Assembly: GCA_905183005.1 (NCBI GenBank)
Contig: CAJJDO010000021.1
Location: 380,773 to 444,772 of the forward strand
Direction of reading: 5' to 3'
Length of the DNA stretch: 64,000 bases
DNA from: Paramecium pentaurelia
Lineage: Eukaryota > Ciliophora > Oligohymenophorea > Peniculida > Parameciidae
Of this stretch, positions 36,431-48,033 are shown piece after piece. Within the stretch, counting starts at the first letter, position 1. The number at the start of each line of letters is the position of its first letter. The position numbers were made by a program, and so were the translations under genes. A model generated the notes under the pieces. That model did not search any database and was not told where the DNA came from. It saw only the letters and a list, made by a program, of their open reading frames with translations.

Positions 36431-38883
36431 ATGGAAAATATGATTAAAAAGGCTAATACTCTTTATGTAGCTAGTCATCGCCCTTCTAATGATGGTTTGA
36501 TATCTCCTTAAGGAGAATCTATAAAATTTGTATTATAAAGTCCTAATTCAAGAGATGCTAAACATACAAACAGAATAAACAAAACATCACTTCTTGAATT
36601 AAAAAAGTTTTTTCTTATTATATTTTCATTAGGTCTAGAAAATTAGCATTAGAATATTAAATGAAAAGATTAAATAATAAAAGAAGATTGATGAAGACAT
36701 TTAGAAAAGTATATCTCATAAGCATGTTTCTTTCGATTGCTAAATAAATGGATTCTAAAAAGTTGAAAGGTAACCATAAAAAGAAAATACATGAATCATT
36801 GATTTATCCAGTAATTTGAAATATGTATTTTAGCTAAGGAGGATAGGCTTAAAAAGTTATGGGATATTTTTATGTTAATTATTTTGATTTATTGTTCTTT
36901 TTATATCCCTTTTGTGGCTGCTTTTGAAGATGAAGAAATTATATATAGTGTAAGTAAATGGATATTCTCAATAATATTTTGTAATTTATTATTCTTATTT
37001 ATAGCTGTTGATATAATTATTTTAATGAGAATGTGTTATTATGATGAAAATAATAATTTAGTATAAGATTCTATTTCAATAATCAAACATTATTTATTTG
37101 GATGGTTTATAATAGATATGATCTCAGTTATTCCTTTTTAATATTGTTAATTAATAAAAGTGTTTAGGATCAAAAGAGTCTCATAAATAGTTAGTTCTTC
37201 TTCATTAAATTAAAATAAAATGTAAACAATTATATATTGAATAGCTTGGAATTTATGTATAATTTTTTAGACGTAAAATAAGCAACTTTATTTTAAATTT
37301 TATTTTTTAGTTTAATTGGATTTCATTATTCAACTTGTCTCTGGGCTTTATCAAGATAATGGTCAGATCAAGGGATTCCTAAATATATAGATGCTATTTA
37401 TTGGGCAATGTAAACTTTATCAACAACTGGATATGGTGATGTAACTCCTACAAGTATGATTGAATATATAAGTACAATTATTTGCACACTTTGTGGGGGT
37501 ATATTTATGAGTTTAGTAATTGGTAATTTGAGTTCCATTCTTGCTGATATTGATACTGAAAGTTAATTTAATACAACATTAAATAACCTAAAAGTATTAT
37601 TTAATTAAGTTATTATACTTCCTGAATATAAAACAGAAATATCTAATTTTATTCTTACTAATCATAAACACAATTAAAGTTGGTCTCTAAATTAATAAGA
37701 ATGGTTTAAAATACTACCATAAGATTTATAAAATAAAATTTTGTTGGCTGTTGCAAAAAAAGAATTATTAGGAATCTCTTTATTTAGAATTTCTATTCCA
37801 TTCTCATTGAAAGTCATTAGACATATAAGTCTGATGAAGGCTAAAGCTGGATAGCTAATTTGGTTAAAAGGAGATCCAGTAGATGAAATCTATTTTCTTG
37901 TTGAAGGAATGGTTTAGTATAGAAATCAATTTGGAAAAGAACTATTAGAAATTCAACCAGGATCTATATTTGGAGAATAAGAATATTTCAACAGAAGATA
38001 AATTATATAAAGATAATAATAGCGTAGTTAATATGCAATAGCAAAAAAAGATTGTTATTATTTAATTATTCGTAATTCTCATTTTTTTAAATATTTAAAA
38101 GAGTTTCCAGCTTTATAAAAATATTTATAAATGTTAGTAGAACATAGATTAGATGATATTTTAATTAGATTTAAACAATATGAAATAGAAGCAGAGAAAG
38201 AAAGAGTTAGTGCTTAGAAATTAGAATTAATTAAATCTGCAAATAGAATAGAGGTTAGAGATTATAAAGGAATTATTAAACATAAATAAAGTGTGATATA
38301 TGATACTAGGTAGAGTAACACTGAAAGCATTTTAGAAAAATTATTAAAGAATAGAATCACAAAAATTAATATGTTGATGGATAGGTTTAGAAAAGTTGTT
38401 TAAATGATCATATTTGCTAATAGAACTTTAGATAAACAATATTTATCATCTAAAACAACATCAATTTAAAATTCATAGACTAATCTTTATACAAAAAAAG
38501 TTAAATCTAATCAAGTTTTACCAATGGGTATTTTATTAAAAATGAGATAAAAATTTATAGAAATAAAATAACTTAAGAAAATTTCATTAGCTAAAAGAAA
38601 TGAATTTAAAAAAGTATTTTAAGCATTATTTTAAAACAACAATAATGTAATTAATTAATTACCTAGAAATGATAGTTAAGAGATTTAAGAAAAAAAGAAA
38701 AATGTTGTATTAATTCGTAATCCTTCTTAAAAATTAGATGAATTTTTTACATAAATGAAAGTATTATAAAGAAATCTGAATTTAGCATAATGGGCAATAC
38801 AAGAAAGTTAAAAGGATTTAGAGAAGGAAATGTAAAGTATAAATAGATTATTTGATAAATAAGATTTCTCCAAAATGATTTGA
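36431..38883 (+). CDS. Cyclic-nucleotide-binding K+ channel (second in window)
   Basis: About 791 aa after introns of 26, 28 and 23 nt, which leave a whole number of codons. The transmembrane region begins with EDRLKKLWDIFMLIILIYCS. The pore is IYWAMQTLSTTGYGDVTP, with K+ filter TTGYGD. S6 is GGIFMSLVIGNLSSILADID. The nucleotide-binding fold includes IWLKGDPVDEIYFLVEGMVQ and LEIQPGSIFGEQEYF. A charged helical C-terminal tail of about 250 aa follows. It differs from the channel at 22828-25509 in filter, tail and absence of the CxxC cluster, so the two are not a recent tandem duplicate. A role in membrane excitability of the ciliary cell is inferred. Confidence 0.88.
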
Positions 38884-38912
38884 TAATTGATAAATACTTT
38901 CCTTTTTTGTAA

Positions 38913-39671
38913 TCAATAATTATAAGAATAAAACACATTACTACTCACTTTTTTATAATTTAAATCAAATTATTTATCTGTCTCATAGATTAATCGTTTT
39001 AATTATTCTAATGATTCCTTTAATATTGTATACAAATTCCCTTCCTATTTATGTTAAGAAGTGACACTAGAAGTAATCTTGATCAAAGCTTGTAAATCAT
39101 CAAATTCTTATTTGCTTGAATATTCTAATAATTTAAAACATTTTGTAAGTGACTTACTTAAACTCTAAATTTATTAATCAATTTCTTAACCTAAAGTTAT
39201 AAGATTACTAGATTATAAAAAACTAAAGGAAGTCTGCAATTAATTAACTTACTATTTTAATTATTGATTTTCTTAAACTATTTTTGTGCAATATTATTCT
39301 AATTATTCCATTTCATTTGAGATTTATTGATATTTTTCTAATTATTATTTCAAATATTCATTTGCTTTATTTAATTCATTAATCTTATGTTCTTATTCTT
39401 TTATTTTACCATCTTTTGAAGTTATTTATGATAATAATTTAGTTTTCTCTTTTGATATTGTTGATAATATTTTAGTACTTTAAAACTATTATTAAAAATG
39501 AGTTTCTATATTTTTTAATTATTCATTAGGATTTTTGGCTTTGATAAACATTTAGTTAATTTTATCATTGATTTCCTATAATTTATTTTTTACAGGAGAA
39601 GGAGGAGATGTTTGTTTAATTAATTAAGCATTTAAAGTAATATGAGCAGAGGTTGATCTTTTTGGTTTCAT
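38913..39671 (-). CDS. Coiled-coil protein, unrecognised
   Basis: A single-exon frame of 252 codons. A Ser/Pro/Thr-rich start (MKPKRSTSAHITLNAQ, TSPPSPVKN) precedes a long coiled coil (KEQEHKINELNKANEYLKQQ). No membrane segment or enzyme motif is seen. It ends only 29 bp from the stop codon of the convergent K+ channel gene. I do not recognise a family. Confidence 0.7.
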
Positions 39672-39782
39672 AATTTAAATAAATTATTTTTATCATTTAA
39701 AATATAATTTATATATATTAACGATCATCTTATTTATTAAAACTTAAGTTTTCTATTGATATAATGTAAATTTATATTATCA

Positions 39783-42744
39783 TCAGTTATATTAATAAAG
39801 TAATTTATCTAATTTCTATAAATCTTCATCTTCTTCTATTTCATTTAAATGCATTAATTTTTAATCCATCCTTTTATGTATCCCTGCTATATCAAATGTT
39901 TCAGTATTTGTTCCTTTTTTGAGCATTGTCATATCAGGAAATTCAGAGTCTAAAGTAATTCCCTTATAATTTAAATCAGCAGATCCTAATACACCTAAAG
40001 CTGCACGTCCAAAAGCAGAAGGGGGTCTCTAATTAGTTTATGATGGAGGTCTATTTGTTGTAGATTATTATAATTATCTCTATTCATAACCATTTTTATT
40101 AAATCCAGAGGGAGGACGATTTAAAGTCTATTAAGCAGGCTTATATTTTAACAGATCATCAATTTCTTTAACAAATTCTGAATCAATAGAAGGAACATTC
40201 CAAGATTGATTTTATCCATTATTACTGGGAGGTCTCTTTTTGAAATTATCATTTCTTATTTGATAATTTTCTCCAATTCCTAATTTAAGACTGTCTTCAA
40301 AATGAGCATTCAATTCATCTATTTTATCTAATTAAATTTCTGACACTTTTTTATTCAAAGGTTACATTTAAGGAACCAATGAAGCATTATGATCAATAGG
40401 AACCATATTGGAATCAGAGACTAAAGATTATAGTCCGAATTATTCTCTAAAATATTATTTCTATTCTTTTGATTCTTCTTTCAAAACAAGAGCTATATAT
40501 ATATATATAATTTACGTTTGCTTTCATAAGCAGGTGCAAATTGAGGTGCTGCTCTATTTTAATTAAGATTAGGAAAATTAAAATTTTCATTTAATGCTGG
40601 CATAGATAAATCTTTATATGCACCAACTTCAGCTTGAGCCAATAGATGAGGTGGAAAAACTTATTTCTCCCATTTTGGATCATTCTTAACTAATGCAATC
40701 ATTAAATCATCATGATGTCTCTCTTCTTATAAGTATTTATTTTTCACTTATTCTTTTAAAGAAATTAATTCCTACTCTGCTTTATTTCTACCTTCTATTG
40801 CCATTTAAGCTTAACTCATCACTTATTATATCTATTATTATAAGTTTTCTTATTATTAAAGCATCTATCTTTTAATATCATCAATTTCTCTGTTTTATTA
40901 TATTTCAGCTTTATTTATAGGTTAAGGACCATTTCTATAAAAATCAAGAATACTTTAATGTGGACTAACTCCTTCCTTCATTTTTTCATTCATTAGGAAT
41001 TCCTTTAAATAATTTTCTGATTTAGGTTAAGAAGGAGGAGGATTACGAGATGGTGGAGGTAATAATTGTTGTTATTGTTCATATACCTAAAAGTTTTATT
41101 ATGGTTAATCTTCTTCTTATTATTGATTTTTTCTATTTTTCCTTTCCTAAATTCTTTCCAACCTTTTTTTTTCTTTTAAATCAATATTATCCTATTCAAA
41201 CTCTTAAATTAATGAAAAAATATTACTTCCTTATTAATATTTCTTTGAATCTTCTTCACGCTTCTTTTCCATTTCCTCTTACTCCTTTTATCTTCTAAAT
41301 CTCTCTTCCTCTTATCTATCTTCCATTTCTTTTTGCAATCTTTCTTATTCTTTTTTTCTCTTTTTTTCTTCAATCTACTCTTATAAAACTCTCTGCATTT
41401 CTAATTTCTGTAATTCTTTTTTTTTTATATCATCAATATTTTAATTTTCCAACATTAGTCTATTTCTCCCTCCTTTCTACTATGGATCTACTAAAGGTTC
41501 CATCAATATTGGTTATTAATCAAATCCAGATGGTAAATTTTATTCTTAATATTAATATTACTAAGGAGTCACAATGCTTTGTTAATATTATATTTATTAT
41601 ATAGGTTATTAAAAATTCTATTACTATTGAATATATTAAGGTTATTATTAATAATTTGGCTATTGATTTTGTTATTGTTAATTATAGCTTTGAGGTTGAT
41701 ATTGTTATTATTGATTATAATTTTGAGGTATCTGATTATTGGCACCTCTTTAATAGGGTGCACCTCCTCCTCCTTTACCGAAAGGAAATGCATCTCCAGT
41801 TTCCATTCGTTATTAAAGATTTTTCTTTCGGTCATTTTTTTCTTGCTCTTTTAATTACATTTACATTCTTAAATAATCTCCATATTCTTATTTTTATTAT
41901 TTATTCTAATCAACTTATTAAGGTTATTGTTGTTAATATGGAGTAATAGATTATTGATTACCTTAAGAATAACCTTAATTAATTTCAAATTATTATGGCT
42001 AGTATATTTATTACTAGTATTATTAAGGTTATTATTGTACTTAATATTATTACATTTACTATTATTAATACTATTGTTATTATTATTAATTATTTTGATT
42101 ATTTCCTGACTGAATTCTTCGTTTCTTTTATTCTTCTTTCTCCATCATTTATTATCTTAGAAATTCCCCATATTCTTGTTTTTATCTATTTATAGGTTAC
42201 GCTGGGAGTGGTGCTGGATTATTTGATTATTACTAAAATTAAACTTATTGAATTTATTATTGATTATTGTTTGTTCCATCTCTTCTTCTCTTTTTCTCTG
42301 TTTCTTTTTCTTCCATCTGCTTTTTCAAATATTCTCTATAATCGTCCTACTATTGCTTAATAGGATTTTTTAAAGGACTTTATTATATTGCTGGTTATTA
42401 TTAAAATTAACTATTTGATCTCTTATCTCTCTATTCTCTGAAATCAGATTGCTGAGGAATTGAACCTTAATACATTCTGGGTGGTTCAGGATTTCTATTC
42501 ATTTCAATTGGTACATAAGGTTCGGGAGGGATATAAGGTTCATATTCCTAAGATTGAGAAGGAAACGAAATAGGAACTTGATCATCTAATCTTGGAGGTG
42601 GGAGTTAAAATTAATTTTCATTATTGTCTTGTATTTATCCTTCCATTCCTGCATTTATATCTATAATATACTTAATAATCGTTCTTCTCTTTATCTTCTC
42701 TTTTCTTCCCATATTAAATCCCTTTTAGACTTTGCCTCAGTCAT
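39783..42744 (-). CDS. CSPP1-like centrosome/ciliary-tip protein, Gln-rich
   Basis: About 971 aa after two 23-nt introns. Three spaced copies of a motif occur in the N-terminal half: DDYREYLKKQMEEKETEKKR, QEYGEFLRQQMMEKEEQKKR and QEYGDYLRMQMQLKEQEKND. The last is followed by GDAFPFGKGGGAP, a Gly/Pro element seen in CSPP1/CCDC66-type proteins. The copies are separated by long Gln/Asn/Tyr tracts written with TAA, TAG and CAA. A charged coiled coil and a Pro-rich C-terminus (NRPPSQTNQRPPSAFGRAAL) follow. CSPP1 in animals works at spindle poles and the ciliary tip and axoneme. Assignment rests on motif likeness. Plus-strand open frames at 41.5-42.2 kb are antisense shadows of the Gln tracts. Confidence 0.6.
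41540..42280 (-). repeat. Gln-rich low-complexity tract built from TAA/TAG/CAA codons
   Basis: Within the CSPP1-like gene, runs of TAA and TAG broken by CAA, AAT and TAT encode Gln/Asn/Tyr-rich linkers between the conserved YGxYLxxQM motifs. Limits are approximate. On the plus strand this appears as a tandem-like TTA/TTG repeat. Confidence 0.7.
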
Positions 42745-43219
42745 TTAATTATTTTAAAATTTATAATAAAAAAATGAAGTATAACAATAAAATTAATGAT
42801 TATTTTGAAGTATAGTAATTGTTGGGCATAATCTATAATCTATGCGTCTTTTTAAGAATATCTATTAACAATCTTATATATATTGTAGAGATTAATAAAT
42901 AGGAATTCTGTATCATTAAGACTATTGAAAAATACTAATCAAAAGTTATCTCAGTTATTAAATTATTAGTTAATTCACTTAAACTGTTTTTAATTTATAT
43001 ATAAAGATTTAAATAAAGTATTAAAATACTTATTATGAAGTAAAGCTTAATTTATAATTTAATAATTAAAGATAATTAATAGTTAAATCATAGCATAAAT
43101 AGTTTTGGAATAAAATTAACAAATGGAATATTTGCATTTTAATAAGGCCCTCCTATTTATACCAATTCAATAGAAATATCTAAATTATTAATATAGTTTA
43201 AATTTAAATTGATTTATTT
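42745..43219. other. Intergenic region, nothing firm
   Basis: About 475 bp. It may include the 3' extension of the small gene at 43220-43444 (down to 43088). The segment near 42835-42850 has a weak GCATA/TATGC pair; otherwise nothing was seen. Confidence 0.4.
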
Positions 43220-43444
43220 TCACATACATAATCTCTCTTTTATTTCTATATCGACAGTCTTTATGTGAAATACTGCTTTATTTTTTATAATTTTCTGATC
43301 AAATTCTTTTGTTCTCAGATAATACAAAACACTCTTTTTGAAAGGAATATAAATTTCACTTCTATTATTGCTTTTGGTTATTAGGGATAAAATTCCCATA
43401 ATTATTATAAATATGATTTCATAAATTGGCAATTAATTAATCAT
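43220..43444 (-). CDS. Possible small membrane protein
   Basis: A frame of 74 codons starts MINQLPIYEIIFIIIMGILS, with one hydrophobic segment, followed by KKSVLYYLRTKEFDQK and DIEIKERL. After TGA 43220-43222 the same frame continues with a protein-like stretch (DISIELVQIGGPYQNANIPF) to a second TGA at 43088-43090. A 48-nt in-frame GT-AG segment could remove the first TGA but is longer than other introns here. Family unknown; the gene itself is only moderately supported. Confidence 0.4.
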
Positions 43445-43547
43445 TATGAATTCATATATTGATTTAATCCAAATATAACAAAAAGAAATAAAAGTCAAAA
43501 TTGAATTTCAAAAAATATTAAAAAATTAAATAATTGATAGATATATT

Positions 43548-44777
43548 TCAAAATTTTAAACATTTATTATCAGTCATATTACAAAGCATACACCATATCT
43601 GCTAAGAATCTGTTAAATTTTTACTATAAATAATATTATATTATTTTAGATAATTTATGTAATTAGGATAGTGAGCAATTTCATAAGTAAGATTATTAAT
43701 CAGATAACCAGGTATTAATTCAAAAACTGAATTGATAAGTTATTTAAAATCTTAATCTATTAGAAAGCAATAATATTCTAAATATTTGATAATTCCTATA
43801 ACAAAAACAGGTTTGTATTTTAGGCAATAAATAATTGCTGATGTTGCTTCCTCTGTTTGTTGAGATCCAATGATTAACAATTTTACTACTTCATAATCAT
43901 TAGAATCCCAAAAGCAAAATTCTTAGAGATTAGGCAAATCCTATATCAAATCAAGGAGAAATATTTTCTATATTGATTCCAAAGAGAGCATTTGGATTTT
44001 ATTTAAGCTAATTTAAAAATTGATGTTCAAATTATGAATAGCATTTTGCTTATTCTAAAATAAAATTAACTCATTGTTTTCTGTTTCAATCATCAATAAT
44101 ACTGTATCAGTATATAAGAATTGAGTGTAATAAAATAATTTCTTTTATTTTTACAAACTAACAATTTGATAGGTACTCAAGTTTTAGTAAAATATAACTG
44201 CAGTCCTTTATCTAAATAATAATAAAATCTCTTTATTGTAAAGAGTAATATAATCAATTTGATTGATAAAGTTATTATTATTAAGTGGATATTGAGATTG
44301 TTTTAGTTTTTCTACTTTTTACAAGTCATCATTAATTTGATAGATCTATATTAGAAATTAGTCTTCACTTTAGTAAACTACATAAAATAGTTCTAAATAT
44401 TTATCAACTAATATTTTTGCTTTAATATTATGTTTTCCTTAGAAAACTAATTTAGGATTATTTTCTTTATCAAGTGAAATATGATAAATATATTAATACT
44501 TTTCTCTAAGATGTATAATGATAAAATTATTGTGTTTTATCTGCAAAATAATTGGCTCATTTTAACCTTTAAATGCTTTAATTTCTTTGAATTATCCATA
44601 TTTATCTTTGAAACATTTCAATTCATCAATATTTTTATCATTAGATTAATTGAGAGAAAATCTTAAAAATTAAAATGTTTCTATTTTAATGCCTAATTCA
44701 GTTATGATATATTTATCTTCCTTCTTAAACCATAATAAATAATCTGATTCAACATTATTTTATTACTATAAGGTCAT
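43548..44777 (-). CDS. Unrecognised protein, 409 aa
   Basis: A single-exon frame of 409 codons, hidden from standard-code ORF finding by many TAA/TAG Gln codons. It starts MTLQQQNNVESDYLLWFKKE. The first two thirds alternate short beta-type strands (KLVFQGKHNIKAKILVDKYL, ELFYVVYQSED), which could be a propeller-like fold. The last third is helical (NDYEVVKLLIIGSQQTEEAT, KPVFVIGIIKYLEYY). It ends with QQIWCMLCNMTDNKC. No family recognised. Confidence 0.7.
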
Positions 44778-45154
44778 TATTTTTTTTAATGTTGTACCTA
44801 ATTTTTTAATAAGTGAATAGGATTACATAAAATAATTTTATTTTTAAAGATAATTTTTGTTAGAGATGTTTTATTGTAATTTTAAGATAAATAAATAATT
44901 ATAAATAGGTTTATATATAGTCTAAAATTCGATTAATACATATAATTGGATAAATTATACTCTTTTAAATTATTTACATTATTAAATATTATGAGTTATT
45001 CATTCTTTTAATATTTACAACTATGAAGATGTACTATTATAGTTTTTCAAATTTAAAGATCAATGATAATATGATTAATTCAAAAATAGTGTTGAATAAA
45101 TAATTCATAAAAATAGTATTTTTTAATATTAAAATAATCTAATAAAATTAAAGG
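44778..45154. other. Divergent intergenic region, nothing recognised
   Basis: About 375 bp between divergent genes, AT-rich, with no notable structure. Confidence 0.5.
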
Positions 45155-45867
45155 ATGGGTAAAGATAAGAAAAAAGAAAAAAAGAAAGATAAAAAGAAAG
45201 ATAAAAGCCATAGAAAAGACAAAAAAAGAAAACATTCATCTAGTTCATCAGTTTCTTATTCTTCATCTAGTTCAGAAAGAAAAAAGAAATAAAAAAAATA
45301 AAAAAGATAATCTCGTTCAAGATCATTAAAGAAAGAGAAATAAGTCTAATAACCATAAAAATAGATTAATGATATTAAGAATTCTAATAACAATGAAATT
45401 TAGACAATAACTCAAGAAGTTGTGATTAAATAATAATAAGTGGATAATATTGAATAGAATTGTGATGTAAATAAAGTTGATCAAGAAGTATAAAATATGG
45501 ATTAGAAGCAAAATGAAAATTTAGATGTTGAAATCAATTAAGTATAAATAAAAAGTAATGAATAAAATCAGAATATAATGGTAGAAGAATAAAATAAAAT
45601 AGGCAATTAAGATGTTTAACCTGAAGAAGAAGAAGAAGAAGAAGATTATGAAGAGAGAGTGAAAAAGGTAAATTAAGAATTATTGAAAAAATTTGGATTC
45701 ACAAGTTTTGGATCTTCAAAAGGAAAGGATCATTCAGTATATAAAAATAATTATTTAAGGCAAGTGCAGTAGAGGGTGTATTTAAAGCAGCAAATTAGAA
45801 AAGAAAATATAGATAATATATGCATAGAAGAGGGGGATTTAATAGACTATTAGATAAAATGGATTGA
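45155..45867 (+). CDS. SNRNP27: U4/U6.U5 tri-snRNP protein SNRNP27
   Basis: About 229 aa with one 23-nt intron. The N-terminus is a Lys-rich run followed by Ser-rich and basic segments, in place of the usual RS domain. A Gln/Asn/Glu-rich linker with a Glu run comes next. The conserved C-terminal SNRNP27 domain is unmistakable: LLKKFGFTSFGSSKGKDHS, then (after the intron) AANQKRKYRQYMHRRGGFNR, ending LLDKMD. The human protein ends with the same RQYMNRKGGFNRPLD pattern. It is a splicing factor that influences 5' splice-site choice. Confidence 0.92.
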
Positions 45868-45959
45868 TAATAAGATTGTATTTTATTTAAAAATAGTAAA
45901 CAAAAATATTATAATCATATTTAATAATTTTTCATTAGATTAATTAAATTAAGAATTCT

Positions 45960-47487
45960 ATGGCCAAAGCAGCAACAGAATATTCAGATTATGATATCTC
46001 TGATGATTCTCTGGTATTTAAAATTTCTTACTAAAGTTGAAGGGTAGAATTAATAGAAGTAAGATTGATAAGCCTTTGATATGTTTTTGTGTATTGAACT
46101 TTTTCCTTAATGCTGCTGTCTCAGTTATAGCACCTTTTTATCCTCCTTTAGCAAAAGATAAAGCACATGTATCAGTATCTACAATTGGATATATTTTTGG
46201 ATTGAATCCAATAGGAGCATTTTTTTTTTCTTTGGTTATGGGTAAGAAAATGTCTTAATGGGGAAGAAGAAGATGTATGCTAATTGGTTTAGTAATAAAT
46301 TGATGTAAAATAGGTTATTTAATCAGCAGTAGTAGTTGCATTTGGATTATTAGATTTTATGACACATAATAAAGAGTTATTTATCACTGTCTCTTTAGTA
46401 ACTAGATTTTTGTAGGGAGCAAGTCGAGCAGCTTATAGTAGTATATCATTTGCTTATATACCAATATTATGGCCTGATTCTATTTAAAAAAAGATTTCTA
46501 TTTTAGAAACATTAACAGGGTATTTTGTATAAAATAAGGTAAAGTTTAGGTTTGATGAGTGGTCCATTTATTGGAGCAGCTTTGGATGCATTATTTGGAT
46601 ATTAGATGATATTTTATACATTAGGAGGCATATTTTTCATAGCTTTGATACCAACTGCTATATTCTTACCTGAAGATGATCATTCTTTAAATAAGAAACC
46701 AACACTAAATTCAAAAAGAGTAATTAGAAATAGGTAAATATGGAGTTTGGGATTATTATTAACAATGATGTCAGCAGGTACAACATTCATTAACCCTATT
46801 TTCTCAATTCATATGAAATGTTATAACATGGAAGAAGATGTGGCTAGTTTATTATTAGGATGGTTAACAATATCATATATCATTTGTATTAATATAGTTC
46901 CAAAATTATTATAATGTATAGACAAAAAAATAATATTAACTTTTGGATTATTCTGCTCTTGTTTAGGTGATTTGATTATTGCTCCCCTGGGAATCTTTCC
47001 TAATAAATGGTTTATGACTATGATAGGACTTCCATTTATTGGTATTGCAAATGCTTTTTGTGTATTGCCTGCTATTCCTCAATATATAGATTATCTTAAT
47101 TAAATTTTCAATAATGATCCATCATTGAGATTACCAATTTCAGATTTATCCAGTGGATTATTTATTTCTTTTTACTCACTTGGAACATTTGTAGGACCTG
47201 TTATAGGAGGAATTGTATATGATGCTTTTTTAGTCGACTAATCAAATGAAGCTTAAATGACTAGTTTCTAAAGATCTTCATATACTATGGCAGGTCTATA
47301 GGCAATTATGTCAATATTATTTATATTTGGAGGAGATGTTTATGCACCAGGATATAAAAGAATAAGATAAGGTGAAAATATAGGGATTTCACTTGAGGAG
47401 GAAGATGAATATGAAGGATCAAATAAGATTGGAGTGCAAATGTTTAGTTCTACCTAACCGAATGTTTCTCATGATGAATCTAGTTGA
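45960..47487 (+). CDS. Major facilitator superfamily transporter (SLC18-like)
   Basis: About 487 aa after introns of 23, 22 and 19 nt. It has about twelve hydrophobic segments beginning CFCVLNFFLNAAVSVIAPFY, with the loop 2-3 motif GKKMSQWGRRRCMLIG (MFS motif A form) and GFLMSGPFIGAAL-type motif C region (read as LGLMSGPFIGAALDA). Another conserved part is LGTFVGPVIGGIVYD. The N-terminus is acidic and cytosolic. The C-terminal tail is acidic with Ser residues (GISLEEEDEYEGS). The layout resembles SLC18-type (vesicular amine/polyamine) carriers, but no substrate can be assigned from sequence. Confidence 0.85.
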
Positions 47488-47606
47488 TTATGTAGATAAT
47501 TTGATAACAAATTAATATTATTCAATATTTTAGATTAACAATCATTTATACATTTTATCAGTTTTTTTTTCAGGTCTGTAGTTCTTTCTTTTTTCATAAA
47601 GTTTTT

Positions 47607-47974
47607 TCATTTTTTCTATATAATCTAAATTTAATCATTATAATTTGTATTTTCTATAATAATTTTGCCATAATAATAATTCCAAAAATATTAAATTATT
47701 TTAATAAACTCCATATAAGATAACAAAATCAAAGACAATTCTTTAATAAAGAATCTAATTTTTGTTTATGATATTGAAGTCATCAATAAAATACCAATAA
47801 TAATGGCATTGAGAAATGTTTTTAGAGCAAAGAATCTGTAATTATAAAAATTTATTTCATATGATAATTTTTGTTAATCTTCTCCTTAGATTATTTACTA
47901 AGTTTAATCTGAAGTCTTTTCTCTTAGTTAAATCCTTTTTTATAATTTTAAAATTGCATAAAATATTCATTCAT
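47607..47974 (-). CDS. Small two-helix membrane protein
   Basis: About 115 aa with one 20-nt intron. The N-terminus is polar (MNEYFMQFQNYKKGFNQEKR). Two hydrophobic helices follow, FFALKTFLNAIIIGILLMTS and LSLILLSYMEFIKIIQYFW, with a polar tail IENTNYNDQIQ. Size and layout would suit a small organelle membrane protein, but no family is recognised. Neither frame alone covers it, so the intron call is needed. Confidence 0.5.
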
Positions 47975-48033
47975 TTTAATTATTTGTGTTATATTATTTG
48001 TTAAATATTTATCTAATTGAAGAAATAATAAGT

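Noticed and set aside
41569..42195. Several overlapping open frames of 60-96 codons on both strands
   Set aside because: They are shadows of the Gln tracts of the minus-strand CSPP1-like gene, whose TAA/TAG codons read as TTA/CTA on the other strand. Their products are Leu/Ile-rich with no domain.
41540..42280. Tandem-like TTA/TTG repeat that might suggest a satellite or CRISPR-like array
   Set aside because: It keeps one protein frame and is explained as coding low complexity; units are not identical and there are no spacers.
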